Positions 12,145-23,799 of a stretch of 64,000 nucleotides of DNA are shown one piece after another. Origin of the DNA: Solenopsis invicta. Taxonomy: Eukaryota; Arthropoda; Insecta; Hymenoptera; Formicidae. How positions within the stretch are numbered: position 1 is the stretch's first letter; each line of letters begins with the position of its first letter. The notes under the pieces were generated by a model that saw only the letters and a list, made by a program, of their open reading frames with translations, had not been told where the DNA came from and did no database searches. The position numbers and the translations under genes were made by a program. The stretch spans positions 8,261,437 through 8,325,436 of the forward strand of contig NC_052676.1 in the NCBI RefSeq assembly GCF_016802725.1. The letters are read 5' to 3'.

Positions 12145-15125
12145 GGACCCTCATCAAATATCTTGTCAGCGGAAGACCCTTAACTGTTTAGCAGTTTATC
12201 CTGGCGAATTTGTTTAAGTTACCGAGATCAAATTCGACTTAATCTTCCAGTTTGGAGCTTAGCAAAGAAGGGATGAAATAAAAATTCAAAGAATACTATA
12301 AATGCACCGAATGTGTCTTTACTGTCCTATATGGAACATTGAAAAAACAATACTGAGACGTAAAAATATTGAATGTTAAGTTTATATTAAGAAATATTGA
12401 ATGTTGTTTTGATGTTATTGCAACATTGAAACAGTATCAAACAAATCATCATTTTTGGCAAATTCTTAATATTGCCTGTGTCAAAATAACATTTTGAAAT
12501 TCTCAAGAGTTTTTAAAGAAAACAGCAATTATTTCGATAACGTAATCAGTTTCAGTCAATCTAATTCAAGCCATTTTTCTCGTGAAATTAATGCGGGATT
12601 TTTTAGTTAAAATTTTTGTCAACAATTTAAGGCTAATTTTACACATTTGTTTTGTTGAATGCATTTAACAGTACAATGCATATGAAATCTATATTGCCTA
12701 TACAGTGAAAAATTAAATCAGTATTGAACAATGTTTCAGAACATTAAACGGTAACGTCTGTAAGACATTAATTGGACAAACGTTAGACGTTTATACAATT
12801 TCTTTTCAACGTCGAAATAACGTTTGAAACCTTGAATCAATGTTTATGTGTTGTATTTGACTATTCAAGCTGATGTCATATATTAATAAATAATGAGAGA
12901 TGAAAGACAAAGAGGATTCAGTCGCCACTCGATTTTTTGCGTTTAGATCACAATTTCGTGAAAATAACTTCCATGAAGTTAACAAGCTGAATGAGCTTTT
13001 ATGTCTCGAGTTAAATCGAGCCAGTATGAGGTGGTTTGACTTCCGGAAAGTTTTTCGCTCAAGGCAGCCATCATGGCGGAAGCAAGAAAATAATGTGGAA
13101 ACCGTCTCTCTCCGGTAGTCAAAGCTGAAAAATACAATGAAACACGAGAATATACCCGACCACCTTCCGGTGGGTGGGACTTACTTCTTATTTAAACGTG
13201 GACCCCTTTGTGCTTCATGCTCCAGTCTTTCGACCAATCGAATAAATTTGCAGTATTACAACCTCAACATTTTTCTCGATAAAGTCTTTGAACCTTTCTA
13301 ACAAACTGAACTAATAAGTATTACAGAATGAATAATTGTACAACTATAACAATTCGACAAGTGTATTGTAACTAATCAGTTATCTAAGTTAATATCTCAC
13401 TTTTATCTCTAAATACATTTTGACAGCTTGACCTTTGGACAATTTATTCGAGTAATCGTTTGTTTGCCGAGAACTAATTCAATTTCGCTCGTAGTTAAAC
13501 CTATAGAAACAAATTTAACAGTTAGCAAAGGAAATAACAACAATTGGACACATTAAGCGGCTGTATATGGAATAGCGGCGCGTTCACTTTGTGGCAAAAT
13601 CTCCTGAAAGAAATAACACAACCTCACCGCTTTAGAGTAGGTCCTTTATTGGTCCAATATCGCGGCCACCAGCACTGAATTCATCGGGTACTGGCTTTTG
13701 TTCTTTTTATTCCCAAAAACTCGAACCGGACGCAACACAGCTCATGTAATAGGAAATGTGTAACGCACTTACATTCCGCAGCATTGCTGAGCAAATGCTG
13801 TTTTACAAGAGAAATTACTCAATTAATTGTACAAAGAATAGACAAATAGAATGATTCGATAAAAGTCTATGATTTGCGAAGTTATATAATTGCGGAAAAT
13901 TTTCGAAAAACTACTTTAAATTAAAAGTTATAATTCCTTTTTCTTCCTTTTTTTACGATAGATTTATTTTAATTCTTGAAAACAACAATCATGAAGTAAA
14001 AAGTGATTATTCTTGAATCAAGATTAAAGAGAATTATATTTAAACATATATTTTAATAAATGGAAAACGATAATTTGTGAAAAGAGATATAGCAATCATT
14101 AGCATGTTCCGCACCATGCTAATTTTATAAATGATTTACATAAATAAAAAAAAAGAAAATAATTGTTTTGACTTATTTGATTGTTGCTGAAGTTTATACA
14201 TTTATACTCTATTCACCTATAATATTTTATACACACTTATTATGTTGTACAATATTAATAGTGATAAAGATAAAAAAGAAAATATCATTTAAAGCAACTA
14301 CTTTATTTGATATTTACAAAATTTTACAAATTCATTTAACAAAGATTTTTATATACTTTTTTGTATAAATATTAATTTTTTTCTGAATATAGAATAAGTA
14401 TAAAGATAAAATTATAAGCTTTGATTAATATTTCGAAGACTCATTAAAAAAACCTGCACGCTTGTTTAATCTTATGAAAAAAGCAATATTAGAAAGGACC
14501 GTTTTTTTGCGAATAAAAAACGTAAAAAACATAGTAAATCTTTAACCTATTGAACACGATGGTGTTATTAGTTTTCATCAAAAATGTTGGGAACACCGTT
14601 ATTTTTCAGGTTAAAGTCCTATTTTTCATCCTTTTCGTAATGTGTGATTTCCGTATGAGTGACTTATTTCATATGAAACTTTAATATGCGAAGGTTGCTA
14701 ATATTTTTGAATAAAAATCTAATAAGTAAGATAAGCTTGAAATGAAAGGTACAAAACAGCGGACGTTATTTGGCCATTTGTTGCTGTCACCAACTTTTCA
14801 TAAACTCTCAGCCGGGCCAGTATCTCGTTTTCTTTTATTGTATGTATAAACCTTGTAACAATCTAAAACTAAATGTAATCATCAAATTGGGATTCAAAAA
14901 ACTAAAACAAGTCGTCTCATATTTATGTTTGACATTTTCATTGGTCCGAATTTCAAACTTATTATTCTTATTAAATTTCAACCTTTCCGCTAATCATTCT
15001 TCTCTTTTATATAAAACAATATTCATTCTTTATTCGCTATGGCTCAATAAGTTTACGGAAATAAATTTGGAGCGAGTAGACGAAGAAATCGCTATGCGAT
15101 CCTTACAGAATTTAATATGTGTGAA
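12145..15125. other. Gene-free stretch
   Basis: Between about 12300 and 12860 the words AACATT and CAATGTT recur on both strands, suggesting an old, diverged foldback element, but I cannot define its ends. The rest shows no gene. A small GC-richer patch lies at about 12990-13220. Confidence 0.4.
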
Positions 15126-15129
15126 TCGT

Positions 15130-15480
15130 ACCAGCTCTCAGCTTGAATAATATGCGGTTTGCTTGCGGGAGCATGATGCGAGCGGATTTTGAAATAAATA
15201 TATTTACGGAAGCGGAGAGCGCAAAAGAGGAACGTTACGAAGAAGGATGGACAGAGTGCGGAGGTAGCCGGCGCGGTCGTCGGACGCCGTCACCGCGCCC
15301 CTTTCGTGTTACGAAGCTGAGTATCCGTAGCTCTGGCTGATTTACATTTACGATCACTCATCTCTGCCGCGACCTGGGCTCGTACTACAGCTTATTAACT
15401 CATTCGTCTCGGTCATGAATAATTTAGCGTCTTGACATACTATTGGGTACCGCCCAGTGTTGTTTCGCGCAGGATGGCCA
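15130..15480. other. Third GC-rich island
   Basis: About 350 bases of raised GC with several CpG-dense words, abruptly bounded by AT-rich DNA. The frame 15143-15340 has arginine-rich content but no family signature. A regulatory or ancient conserved noncoding element is possible. Confidence 0.4.
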
Positions 15481-15484
15481 TTTC

Positions 15485-16260
15485 TGTCCGGATGAGAGCT
15501 AACCTGCTCTTTGCGAAAAAGAGGTGGCATTTAAAGCTATGTTAAGTGTTATAATGACATATAATAAAATTGGCCGACGAAATTTGTCAAAGGCAGTATT
15601 CGTGAATAAGTCAATGAGAATTACAAAATAAGAATGTGAAGTAATTACTATTGCTTTAACGGCTATTTGTGGCAACAGCATTCGAGTGTCTTAAGAAATA
15701 ATGTCTCAAAATAATCGGTAACATAATAGACAAATATAATACAATAAAAGAATAAAGTAACAAATGGGTGCAAATGAGAGTCAAGCGGCTGTGGTTAGTG
15801 GGTATATTGCGATTCGACAGAAAGTCGACATAAATTGAAATTTTTTTAATTTTGTTTCATAAGCGAATTATGTTTTATATGTATCGGTATTCAATCAGAA
15901 AAAAAAATAATACAAGTTAAATTAAAAAGAAAGAATACCAAAAAATATGAAAATGGATAAATTATCACACGAGAATATAGTTTTAAAGAGATTACCTTTA
16001 CAACTTTCAAAGGAATCAATTTCTTTTTAATCTTAAACAATTTTTTATAACGTTTAAAATATAGAAAAAAGGTTTTAATGTAAAACTTGTACAAATAAAG
16101 AAGTTATGAACAATAATAAGAGCGTGCATGCTCCAAGAATCATATACTGTGCAAATCCCTATTTACACTGTACAGTGATTCGAAGTATATACTAAGAACA
16201 TCCTAGTAATATTTATAATATTATAGTATAATATTTATAATATTATACAAAATTTTCATA
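15485..16260. other. Gene-free AT-rich stretch
   Basis: No supported feature. Short inverted TA-rich words (for example around 16200-16250) are probably chance in such composition. Confidence 0.45.
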
Positions 16261-16261
16261 G

Positions 16262-16730
16262 TATTTTCCCAGTAAAAGCAACATATTTTTGTAACAATAT
16301 AAAAAACATTTTTCGCAAAAAAAAATTCTTTTCTCTCCCTTAGGAATTTTTTTGGAAATTTCTGAGTGATAACCTATCCAAGTTGTAACCATACCAAACA
16401 ATGCTTGACCTCTGCAACTTTTGCTAATTGATTGCTAGTGATAATCTGTGAACACTTTGTATTAAAATACATGTATATCACTGATAGATCAGATCAATAT
16501 ATGTTATCGAAAAGATAAAATATATGTATATGTATACTTAAAGCATATTTATATAAAGCATATTATTTATATAAATTTATATATAAAATTATAATTTGTT
16601 TTACTGATTTTTACAAATACGGAATTACATCTAAAATAATTCTTCTGTACTTGGTGTAAATAAGAATATAACTAGAAAAAAGTCAATATGATATAATAAT
16701 TAAATATAAAAACATTTTTAAATATAAAAA
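16262..16730 (+). repeat. Dispersed repeat, copy A
   Basis: This segment can be aligned by eye, in the same orientation, with 18285-18715. Shared landmarks in order are: an A-run followed by TTAGGAATTTTTT, TGGAAATTT or CGGAAATTT, ATCCAAGTTG, a CTGTGAA block, TTAGATCAG or TAGATCAG, GGTTATCGAAAA or TGTTATCGAAAA, AAAGCATATTATTTATATAAA, and a block ending near TATGATATAATAATTAAAT. Divergence is roughly one base in four or five plus small indels, so the copies are old. Confidence 0.75.
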
Positions 16731-17423
16731 AATTAATATAAATAATTAACGAAATGTACTTATAATATTTTTAACATATTCTGGCAACATACGAAAAATA
16801 ATACTTTATAGAGAAAAATAATATTCTGTTATAAAAATATTCAGAATATATTATAGATTTTATTCGTACATTTTGTATTATAAAAACAGAATAATCGTAT
16901 GATATCATATTCCGTTAGGTAAGTACTTACAAATAGAAATCAAAGTACAAAATATTCTCAAAAAAACTGTTTAAATATAAAACGCTCTCAATAAATATAC
17001 ATGATTATAAAATACAGAATGCATTTAAATATTTTAAATACATGCATTTGAAATACTGTCCACCACTAATTATTGAAATATTTGTGTTAAAAGCAATAAA
17101 CTGTAATCTATACGGAAAGGCTAATTGCCATGCTCAAGGCTGGGCTTGAATCGAGTATGTAGAAAAAAAGAGATAGTTGTCAAGGTACATCTCTCTTTTT
17201 GTCTAGTTGATTTGTAATTACTTAAAAATATCCCATCTATCTTTTAATAGAAAGATACGAAAATGTATTTATTTACTTTCTCTCTCGTCCCGCATTTGTC
17301 TCTTCTCTTTCTATTGGATTTAGCCTTTCAGTATGTAGATTACAGTTCATTTGTTAAAAGTAACAAATTTCTATACAAAATCGATAATTTCAGTTTCAAT
17401 TACCACCACTTAGAGCGATTCCA

Positions 17424-17498
17424 GCTGGGACGCACCGATTGCACATTTCAGAACCCAGATATAACCATCTGAGCTCTGGGCAATTGGTGCGCCCCAGC
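17424..17498. repeat. Short MITE of the GCTGGGRCGCAC family
   Basis: The terminal inverted repeats are GCTGGGACGCACCGATTGC on the left and its near-complement GCAATTGGTGCGCCCCAGC on the right, closing a 75-bp unit. The same terminal sequence recurs at 17944, 19310 (inverted) and 19537, so this is a deleted member of a local family. Confidence 0.75.
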
Positions 17499-18099
17499 CA
17501 AAATCACTATTGTATTTGTTTCTATTGATGCGACGTAGGTTTCTGCTTAACCGATTCCTGCACGAGCTAGTTGAGCAGCCACAGGCATAACCGACATTCA
17601 TACATTAAATTTTAAGCCGATTGAACATGAATGTCAGTAATTTTTGTCAAAGGGTAAAAATCCTAGTTCATTGATAGTAACATTGACAAGATACTATTAA
17701 AGACTGCAGACCAAACGGTTTGCGTGACTATTAAAATTTAAGATATTAAAAAATAAAAATCTGATAGTATAATTTATTAATTTTATGTACTAATTTTATG
17801 AAATATTATTATTTTGATGTTTTGCAGATATAATATGTTTATGTATTTATAACCAAAAAATTCTCAATTTTTATTAAAAAACTACAATTTAATGTTATTA
17901 TCCAGGTGTGATTACCGACAGAGATAATAACTAATAGCAATTTCGGCTGGAGCACACCGGTTGCACATTTCAGGTGTCGGTGCAACTTTTGTGTTTGGCT
18001 ATTCAAATAATTCAGTTCCTTAATGGTGCCGCGTGTTCGTCTGGGCTCGATACACCTCACAAGTGCATATTGAGTGTACACAAAGTAGACCTGAGAAAA

Positions 18100-19251
18100 C
18101 CCAGCAAACGAGAAATGATTGGATTGGATAAATCCATATGAATCATGTTTCTGAATCCGCAAAAAAGTATTGAATTTTATAGAAACTGAACACATTGAAT
18201 ACGTTTCCTATATCCCTAATTAAATATAATTCATTGCATTTTTTTTACGTAAATTATTTAAATGGAATCTACGTGAGCAAAACAACATTTTTGTAATAGT
18301 TTCAAAAACAATTTTTACAAAAAAAAAGAATCAATTTCTTAGGAATTTTTTCCGGAAATTTTCAAGCGGTCACTCATCCAAGTTGCGACTCCGGTGAACG
18401 TTGCTTGACTTCCGTGATGGCTGCGAACTAATCCCTCATGATGACCTGTGAATACTTTATACTGATATGTATAAAGTATGTATAATTGTTAGATCAGGTC
18501 AATATAGGTTATCGAAAAAATGAAATATGTATAATTAAAGCATATTATTTATATAAACAAATATAAAATTATAGATTTTTCACTAATTTCACAAATGCAG
18601 AATAGCGTCTGGAACAACTTTTCTGTTATTTGTTTAAATAAGAATGCAATTAGAAAATATATATCAATATAATACAATAATTAAATTAAATATGAAAAAA
18701 TTTTTATTAAAAAACCAATTAAAAAATATTGTTTGCTCATTGGGATGTAGATCAAGGTTTCTTCATATATGGATCTATTTTGTCTATTGATATGAATATT
18801 TATGTTTCTCAACAATACATGATGCACACAGGACTACAGGACAGCATGCCTTTTTCTAAACGTCGTAAAATCAATATTTAAAGGACGTCTGCAGACGTTT
18901 ATGCAAAGTCGACTTGCAGTTAACTCCGAAAGCCTGACTTAGAAAAGTCGATTTACAGTTGACATATAGATGATTCTGCTGTTAAGGTAGTTAAATATAA
19001 TTTATTGCATTGAATATTGAATATGATATCAAAAACAAATAACCAATCCACAATTACGGATTCAAATGAATAGGTCGCACGTTTTACTTTTATGTATATT
19101 GAATAAGATACAGAAAGCAAATAGCCAATCCGTAATTATTGATTCAAATGGATTACGAATAGAAAACGGATTCAAAAAATCCAAAAACTGGATTTAATTT
19201 TGTTCCATTTAATAATTCTAAATATTTTTCAATTATTTCTCGTTTGCTGGG
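18100..19251. mobile_element. Nested 1.15-kb element with CCCAGCAAACGAG ends
   Basis: Terminal inverted repeats CCCAGCAAACGAGAAATGAT (left) and its near-complement ending CTCGTTTGCTGGG (right) bound this unit. It carries no open frame of note. It contains repeat copy B and, near 19015-19160, two related blocks of about 55 bp about 92 bp apart (each with CAAATARCCAATCC). It lies wholly inside another MITE. It is non-autonomous, and the superfamily is not determined. Confidence 0.65.
18285..18715 (+). repeat. Dispersed repeat, copy B
   Basis: Diverged direct copy of 16262-16730, located inside the 18100-19251 element. This implies that copy A is a truncated relic of the same element family. 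Confidence 0.7.
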
Positions 19252-19536
19252 AATAGTCGGAGCCAGTTTGTGTGCCACCGGTAAGGTGGCACACCGTTGC
19301 GCCCCAGCCGAAATAACAAAAAAATTTTGTAATAATATGATATTGCAATATAAGTATGTATTTACTTATTTATAAAGCATTGATCTAAAAAAATCAAACA
19401 TTTAATAATGTACAGTTCAAATATTTGTGTTAACAATTACAAATTTTGTTTCATAGTCGATAATGACATCGTTCTTCAAATTGACTGCTGCGCCACTAGA
19501 GCTACGTTATATAACTTGACTAAAAATACCGGCCTA

Positions 19537-19680
19537 TAGTAATTCTAACTGGGGCATACCGACTGCACATTACAGATGTTGGTGCAACTTGTTTGGCTGT
19601 TTAAATAGTACTGCAGTTTCTTGCCGATGTCGCATGTCCGTCGTGTAGATATTGAAGAATGCACTTACAACCATATTCAT
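19537..19680 (+). repeat. One-ended copy of the CGGCTGG MITE
   Basis: Begins ACTGGGGCATACCGACTGCA and continues through TTGGTGCAAC, TTTGGCTGTT and TTTCTTGCCG, paralleling 17944-18060. No matching right end was found, so it is truncated. Confidence 0.6.
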
Positions 19681-20001
19681 AGTTTTTCCTTGAAAAACGA
19701 GGATTCCTTGTTATTGTCTGTCTTTGTCTCATGTACTACGTTTTACTTTATGCAAAACAAAGACAGAAACAAAAAATCTTTATTTCTTAAGAGGATGCTA
19801 AAGTAACCGGAGAACTCTTTCGACGTCGATACTGCAGATTATTTTTCGAGCGAGACCAGATTATTGCTCTTTGTCCAACGCATAGATCTGTCTTCGTTTT
19901 TCAATTATTTTGTCATCTGCGAGAAGACCTATCAACTATTGTTGGGCACAGTCATTGATCTGCTTGCTATCGTTTATGTGCGCTAAGCAAAATTTGTACA
20001 C

Positions 20002-20207
20002 GTACACCCAAGGACTTTGATTCTGTCCATGGGGAAATTTTCCAAACTGAGAAGTCGCTATCTTTCTACATACTTACAGTTCATGATTAACGTAACGACC
20101 AATAAGCTCTAGTCGTTACATTAATCATGAACTGCAAGTATGTAGAAAGTGGTGACTTCTCAATTTGGAAAATTTCCTCTAGGACAGAATCAAATTCCAT
20201 AGGTGTA
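20002..20207. repeat. Foldback unit 1 of a tandem pair
   Basis: A palindromic unit. GTACACCCA and TTTGATTCTGTCCATGGGGA begin the left arm, and the right arm ends in GACAGAATCAAATTCCAT and AGGTGTAC. Arms of about 95 bases, with scattered mismatches, pair through CTACATACTTACAGTTCATG and its complement. It shares GTAC with the next unit. Confidence 0.8.
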
Positions 20208-20411
20208 CACCCAGCGTGTTTGATTCTGTCCATGAAAAAATTTTCTAAACTGAGAAGTCATCACTTTCTACATACTCGCAGTTTATGAATAATGTTACGA
20301 CTAGAGCTTATTGATCGTTACGTTAATTATAAACTGTAAGTATATAAAAAGATAGCAACTTCTTAATTTGAAAAAATTCCCCATGGACAGAATCAAATTC
20401 CATGGGTGTAC
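20204..20411. repeat. Foldback unit 2 of a tandem pair
   Basis: Second palindrome of the same family directly abutting the first and sharing the GTAC at 20204-20207. It ends CCATGGGTGTAC. Unit 1 and unit 2 are similar but not identical, so either one inserted into the end of the other or the pair arose by an old duplication. Confidence 0.8.
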
Positions 20412-20628
20412 AGGCCCCTGGTAAAAATTTTTCTTAGATTTTTTTTATATTATTTTTCGGAACATCTGTATAATTTTTTATAAAACGTTATAAAATCTAA
20501 AAAGTTAAAGAAGTATTTTTTAAAAATTGTGAAATGAGAAATCTCAGAATATTTCAGAATTCAAATGTATGAAAAGTTTTAAGAGAAGATGTAGACTTTT
20601 TAAGTATTTCTAATTATATTTCTGAAAA

Positions 20629-22275
20629 ATGTTCCAATTTGTATAAAAGTTTTATGAGAAAAACTTTAAACAGTGAGAGTTCAAGAAAAATATGATAAAA
20701 TATGAAAAATTTCTCATAATTATGAAATTGTTCTGAAAAATTATAAATTTTTTATTTCTTGTTGGAAAAAATGTAAGAAAACATTAGAGCCATTAAGAAT
20801 CCTCACTGGATGCAGCAAGCACATACCCAAGTGAGATGGTCGGTAAACGTTTGGGCGGGAATTCTTGGAGACCACATCATTGGGCCACACTTTTTTGATG
20901 GTAAGGTCGATGGCGAAGTTTACTGAAATTTTCTAGAAGACCAATTTGTCGACTTGGTGGATGAGGTGACACTGGAATCACGTATTGATATGTGGTTCTA
21001 GCAGGATAGCCATCCTGCATACACCGTCAAAGCGACAAGAGAGTTATTGAATAGAAAGTTCGGTAACCATTGGATCGGCCTTCATGGTCCTCATGAATGG
21101 CCGCCGCGTTCACCAGACTTTACACCACTTAATTTTTTTCTGTGGGGTCATGTTAAACAGCAGTGTAGGCAACGCGACCCGAAAGCGTTCAAGATTTGAA
21201 GGACAGAATTGTTAATGCTTGCCGTGCAATAAGTTCACAGATCTTGCGCCGGGTTCGCGAAGCAATCTTGAAAAAGGCTCAACTTTGTGAGGAGAGGGGA
21301 GCAAGTCATTTTGCAGAGCACTTGCTTTAAAAATATGATAAATTGTTATCATGTTGCGCACGATCACACGTAGATGTAACTTTTCATCTGCGTGTGTTCT
21401 TACGCAATATGACTTCAATATATCTGTTTAAGCTCTATGTACGAAAAAATAGGTTTAAAATGTGGTATAATATGGCTTGAGGCGAAGGTCCACTTTAAAG
21501 AAACCTAACGCGCCAATCGTGAAACCTCAAAGGTGGTATAGAAGTCCACGTTATTATTTTTAGCTTTTATTATTTTTCATTACATTTTAATATTATTTCT
21601 AAAGTTCTTTAAATTAAAAATACTTCAAAAATAATATTTAAATACAAAGAATTACAAGTATTAAGAAGTTGTAATAAAAAATGTTATAAATATGAAATGT
21701 ATTTAATGTTTTATTCTACGTTTCTATTTACTACTTTTATTTATTAATCTAATTAATAAATGAGAGTAGTAATCTGAGTAATAAATGTAAATGAGTAATA
21801 ATGAAGTATGCACAGTTTTCCCTGATAAAAGCTTTTTTCATCATTTTCTATAAAATTTCTCATAATTTCTTATATCAACAATTCGCAAGTAATTATGTGA
21901 ACTTGTGAAAAATTTGTCTCAAATTTTTTCACAAAAACATAAAATGTATTATTTCGATCAGAACGATCCTATTATAAATTATGAAAAATCTATCAGATTA
22001 TTTAATATTTTTTCACACTTTTGCAAAAAAATATGAAGTAAGAAATCTCACAATTCCTTAAAATGATCGCATGTGAAATTATTTAAAATTCTTCAGATTG
22101 TCTAATATTTTCTTACATTTTTCTAACAAAAAATAAAAAAATGTATAATTTTTCAGAACAATTCCATAATTATAAGAAATTTTTCATTTTTTATCATATT
22201 TTTTTTTTAAAACATTCCTGGTTAAAGTTATTCTCATAATTTTTATACGAATTGGAACATTTTTCCACTGATTCT
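20629..22275. repeat. Long inverted arms flanking a transposase relic
   Basis: The left arm (about 20629-20790) pairs with the right arm (about 22103-22275) in inverse orientation. Left ATGTTCCAATTTGTATAAAA matches right TTTTATACGAATTGGAACAT, and TTGTTCTGAAAAATTATA matches TATAATTTTTCAGAACAA. The arms are about 160-170 bp and AT-rich. A decayed transposase (20798-21330) starts directly after the left arm. This is either one large foldback element or a foldback interrupted by another transposon. Confidence 0.7.
20798..21330 (+). pseudogene. Decayed IS630/Tc1/mariner-type DDE transposase
   Basis: The C-terminal half of a DDE transposase. In order: NPHW, VRWSVNVWAGI, a GDHIIGPHFFDG block, MWF, QDSHPAYT, HWIGLHGPHEWPPRSPDF, and NFFLWGHVKQQ. 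After a frame change near 21186 follows a C-terminal helix ending ASHFAEHLL. Family knowledge: this type carries D in the HDGAP-like box and D before FFLWG. Here the second site is Asn (PLNFF), stop codons break the frame (TGA near 20932, TAG before QDS), and the N-terminal half is missing. It is not functional. Such relics are common in ant genomes. Confidence 0.85.
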
Positions 22276-22470
22276 GTAAAAGATCAACATTTTTCATTAA
22301 AAAGTTATTTTTGAAAAATATTTGACTTTAGAACTAGATATAAATATACTGACGTGATTTAGATATTAATAGCTCTTTGTTGCAATTAATTGATGACTTT
22401 ACTTGAACACATTTTTTTGTATTTAAGTCAACATTTCCTACAAAATAAATAAAAGTTGATACAAGAAATA

Positions 22471-23262
22471 TCATAAACATCTAAAAATAATACTTGTAAA
22501 ATAAAAATTTAAATTACAAATAAGTAAATAAAAAAATTTATTTTTATACGTAATATCCTTTAATATATTATTATTTATTGATGCAGTTGATATATCTGAA
22601 TTGTTCTCTTTAAAACCCAATGTATTTTCAATTTCGGTATTTTCAGTGTTTTCAAAATTCTAGAAAAAGAAATTAATTTTGTAAGGCAAACTATTGTAAG
22701 ATTTCCATCAAACTACAATTCAAATTCGTATTTCGCGCCCATGCTTAGACATCGACTATTGAGCCTAATGGTACGGTCCCATATTGGACGGATACTTTTC
22801 GCGTATGGCGTAACCATATCCGTCCATGGAACCGCACCACAAGGCCAAAGGCGGTCATTCAAATAACCCGTCAGAGTTTTACACTATCTAAAATCAATTT
22901 TTTATAAAGTGTATCCTATACTCAGATATTTACAAATTCAGCAATAGATTCGTCAACTGTAGCATCACCGTATATAGTAGTAGGTCCAATCAAATTAGCT
23001 ACATCGTTGTCTATCATTGTCATGTTTATTTCTGATGGTGGACCTCCTCCAGTTTTTTTTAAACTTCGATTGATATCTGCTTTCTTTCCTTTTACTTTGT
23101 TTTTCATGTCATGCCAAGTCTATAAGATTACAAAAAAAAATTAATTGATCAAAAGTAAAGTTTATCATATAAAAACTACACAGATTACGTTTATGTATTA
23201 TTTTGTGTATAATATGTATTTTATATATATTTTATGTATTATTTTTATTTTATACATATTTT

Positions 23263-23305
<43 letters not shown>

Positions 23306-23524
23306 GTTACCGCATATATTTACCTTTCGCCATTGCTCCCAAGTCTTTTTAGCTCCAGGAAGGGCATTTAATATATTAGTAATTTCACACCATAGTTTTT
23401 GAGCATCTTTATATGAAAATGTTGATGTAAATTTTGCCGACACTAATTCCGGATGATTATTCAGAAATTCAATAAGAATTTTTCTTTGTCCATTTGATAT
23501 ATTTCCTACTCGTTTTTCAGCCAT
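22471..23524 (-). CDS. Small spliced gene with Myb/SANT-like (Zeste-type) domain
   Basis: Three exons can be joined in one frame: 23524-23324, 23119-22934 and 22659-22471. Splice sites are AAAG/GTAAAT with TTATAG/ACT, and AATTT/GTAAAT with TTCTAG/AAT, all phase 0. The first exon starts with ATG (MAEKRVGNISNGQRK) and contains a helix-rich segment with FLNNHPEL, KLWCEITNILNALPGAKKTW and WRK. It continues across the intron into TWHDMKNKVKGKKADI. This matches the regulatory-zeste/Myb_DNA-bind_5 pattern of insect proteins (conserved W residues, GxxKxxxxWxxxWxDxK). The second exon carries KKTGGGPPSE, also typical. The last exon is acidic and Asn-rich; its final about 25 residues are hydrophobic and probably intronic, and a coding-like stretch at about 22376-22430 may be a further exon. 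The likely role is sequence-specific DNA binding in the nucleus. Such genes are often tied to Harbinger transposons or domesticated from them. Confidence 0.6.
22770..22838. repeat. Small inverted repeat with GGACGGATA arms
   Basis: GGTACGGTCCCATATTGGAC and GGATA on the left, with ATATCCGTCCATGGAACCGC and ACC on the right, pair as imperfect arms around a 15-20 base loop. It is probably an internally deleted MITE. Confidence 0.6.
23267..23300. repeat. (TA)n microsatellite
   Basis: Pure TA run inside the first intron of the Myb/SANT-like gene, about 25 bases from its 5' splice site. Confidence 0.95.
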
Positions 23525-23529
23525 CTTTT

Positions 23530-23534
23530 ATATA

Positions 23535-23582
<48 letters not shown>
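23530..23582. repeat. (TG)n/(TA)n microsatellite
   Basis: Compound TG-TA run immediately upstream of the ATG of the Myb/SANT-like gene, in its presumed 5' leader or promoter. Confidence 0.95.
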
Positions 23583-23585
<3 letters not shown>

Positions 23586-23616
23586 TAAAAATACAGATAT
23601 AAAAAATTATTACTTA

Positions 23617-23796
23617 CCCAGATAGCACAGAGAATTCAAAAAGATTTAAAAAAAAAATTCAGATTTATGTCACCAATACTGAGTTTATTTTGAAATGCAA
23701 AAAGAATTCTTTTTCTGAAAAAGAAAAAAAAGTTAGGAAAAGAATTCTTTTTGCATTTCAAAATGAATTCTTTTTGAATGCTGTGTGCTATCTGGG
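23617..23796. mobile_element. 180-bp MITE with CCCAGATAGCACA ends
   Basis: Terminal inverted repeats CCCAGATAGCACA and TGTGCTATCTGGG, each flanked by TA (23615-23616 and 23797-23798). Inside, GCAAAAAGAATTCTTTTT and its mirror form a long hairpin. The TA duplication suggests mobilisation by a Tc1/mariner-type transposase. The CAGATAGCAC end resembles the CATACAGCAC end of the element at 50616. Confidence 0.8.
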
Positions 23797-23799
23797 TAA

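Larger units (their letters stand above)
17944..19310. repeat. MITE of the same family, split by a nested element
   Basis: The left end starts CGGCTGGAGCACACCGGTTG and the right end is the inverted counterpart GTTGCGCCCCAGCCG. If the inner element (18100-19251) is removed, about 215 bases remain, a plausible MITE length. The left part (to about 18060) matches the copy at 19537-19680. The right part contains a small hairpin, TGTGCCACC and GGTGGCACA at 19271-19293. Confidence 0.65.
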
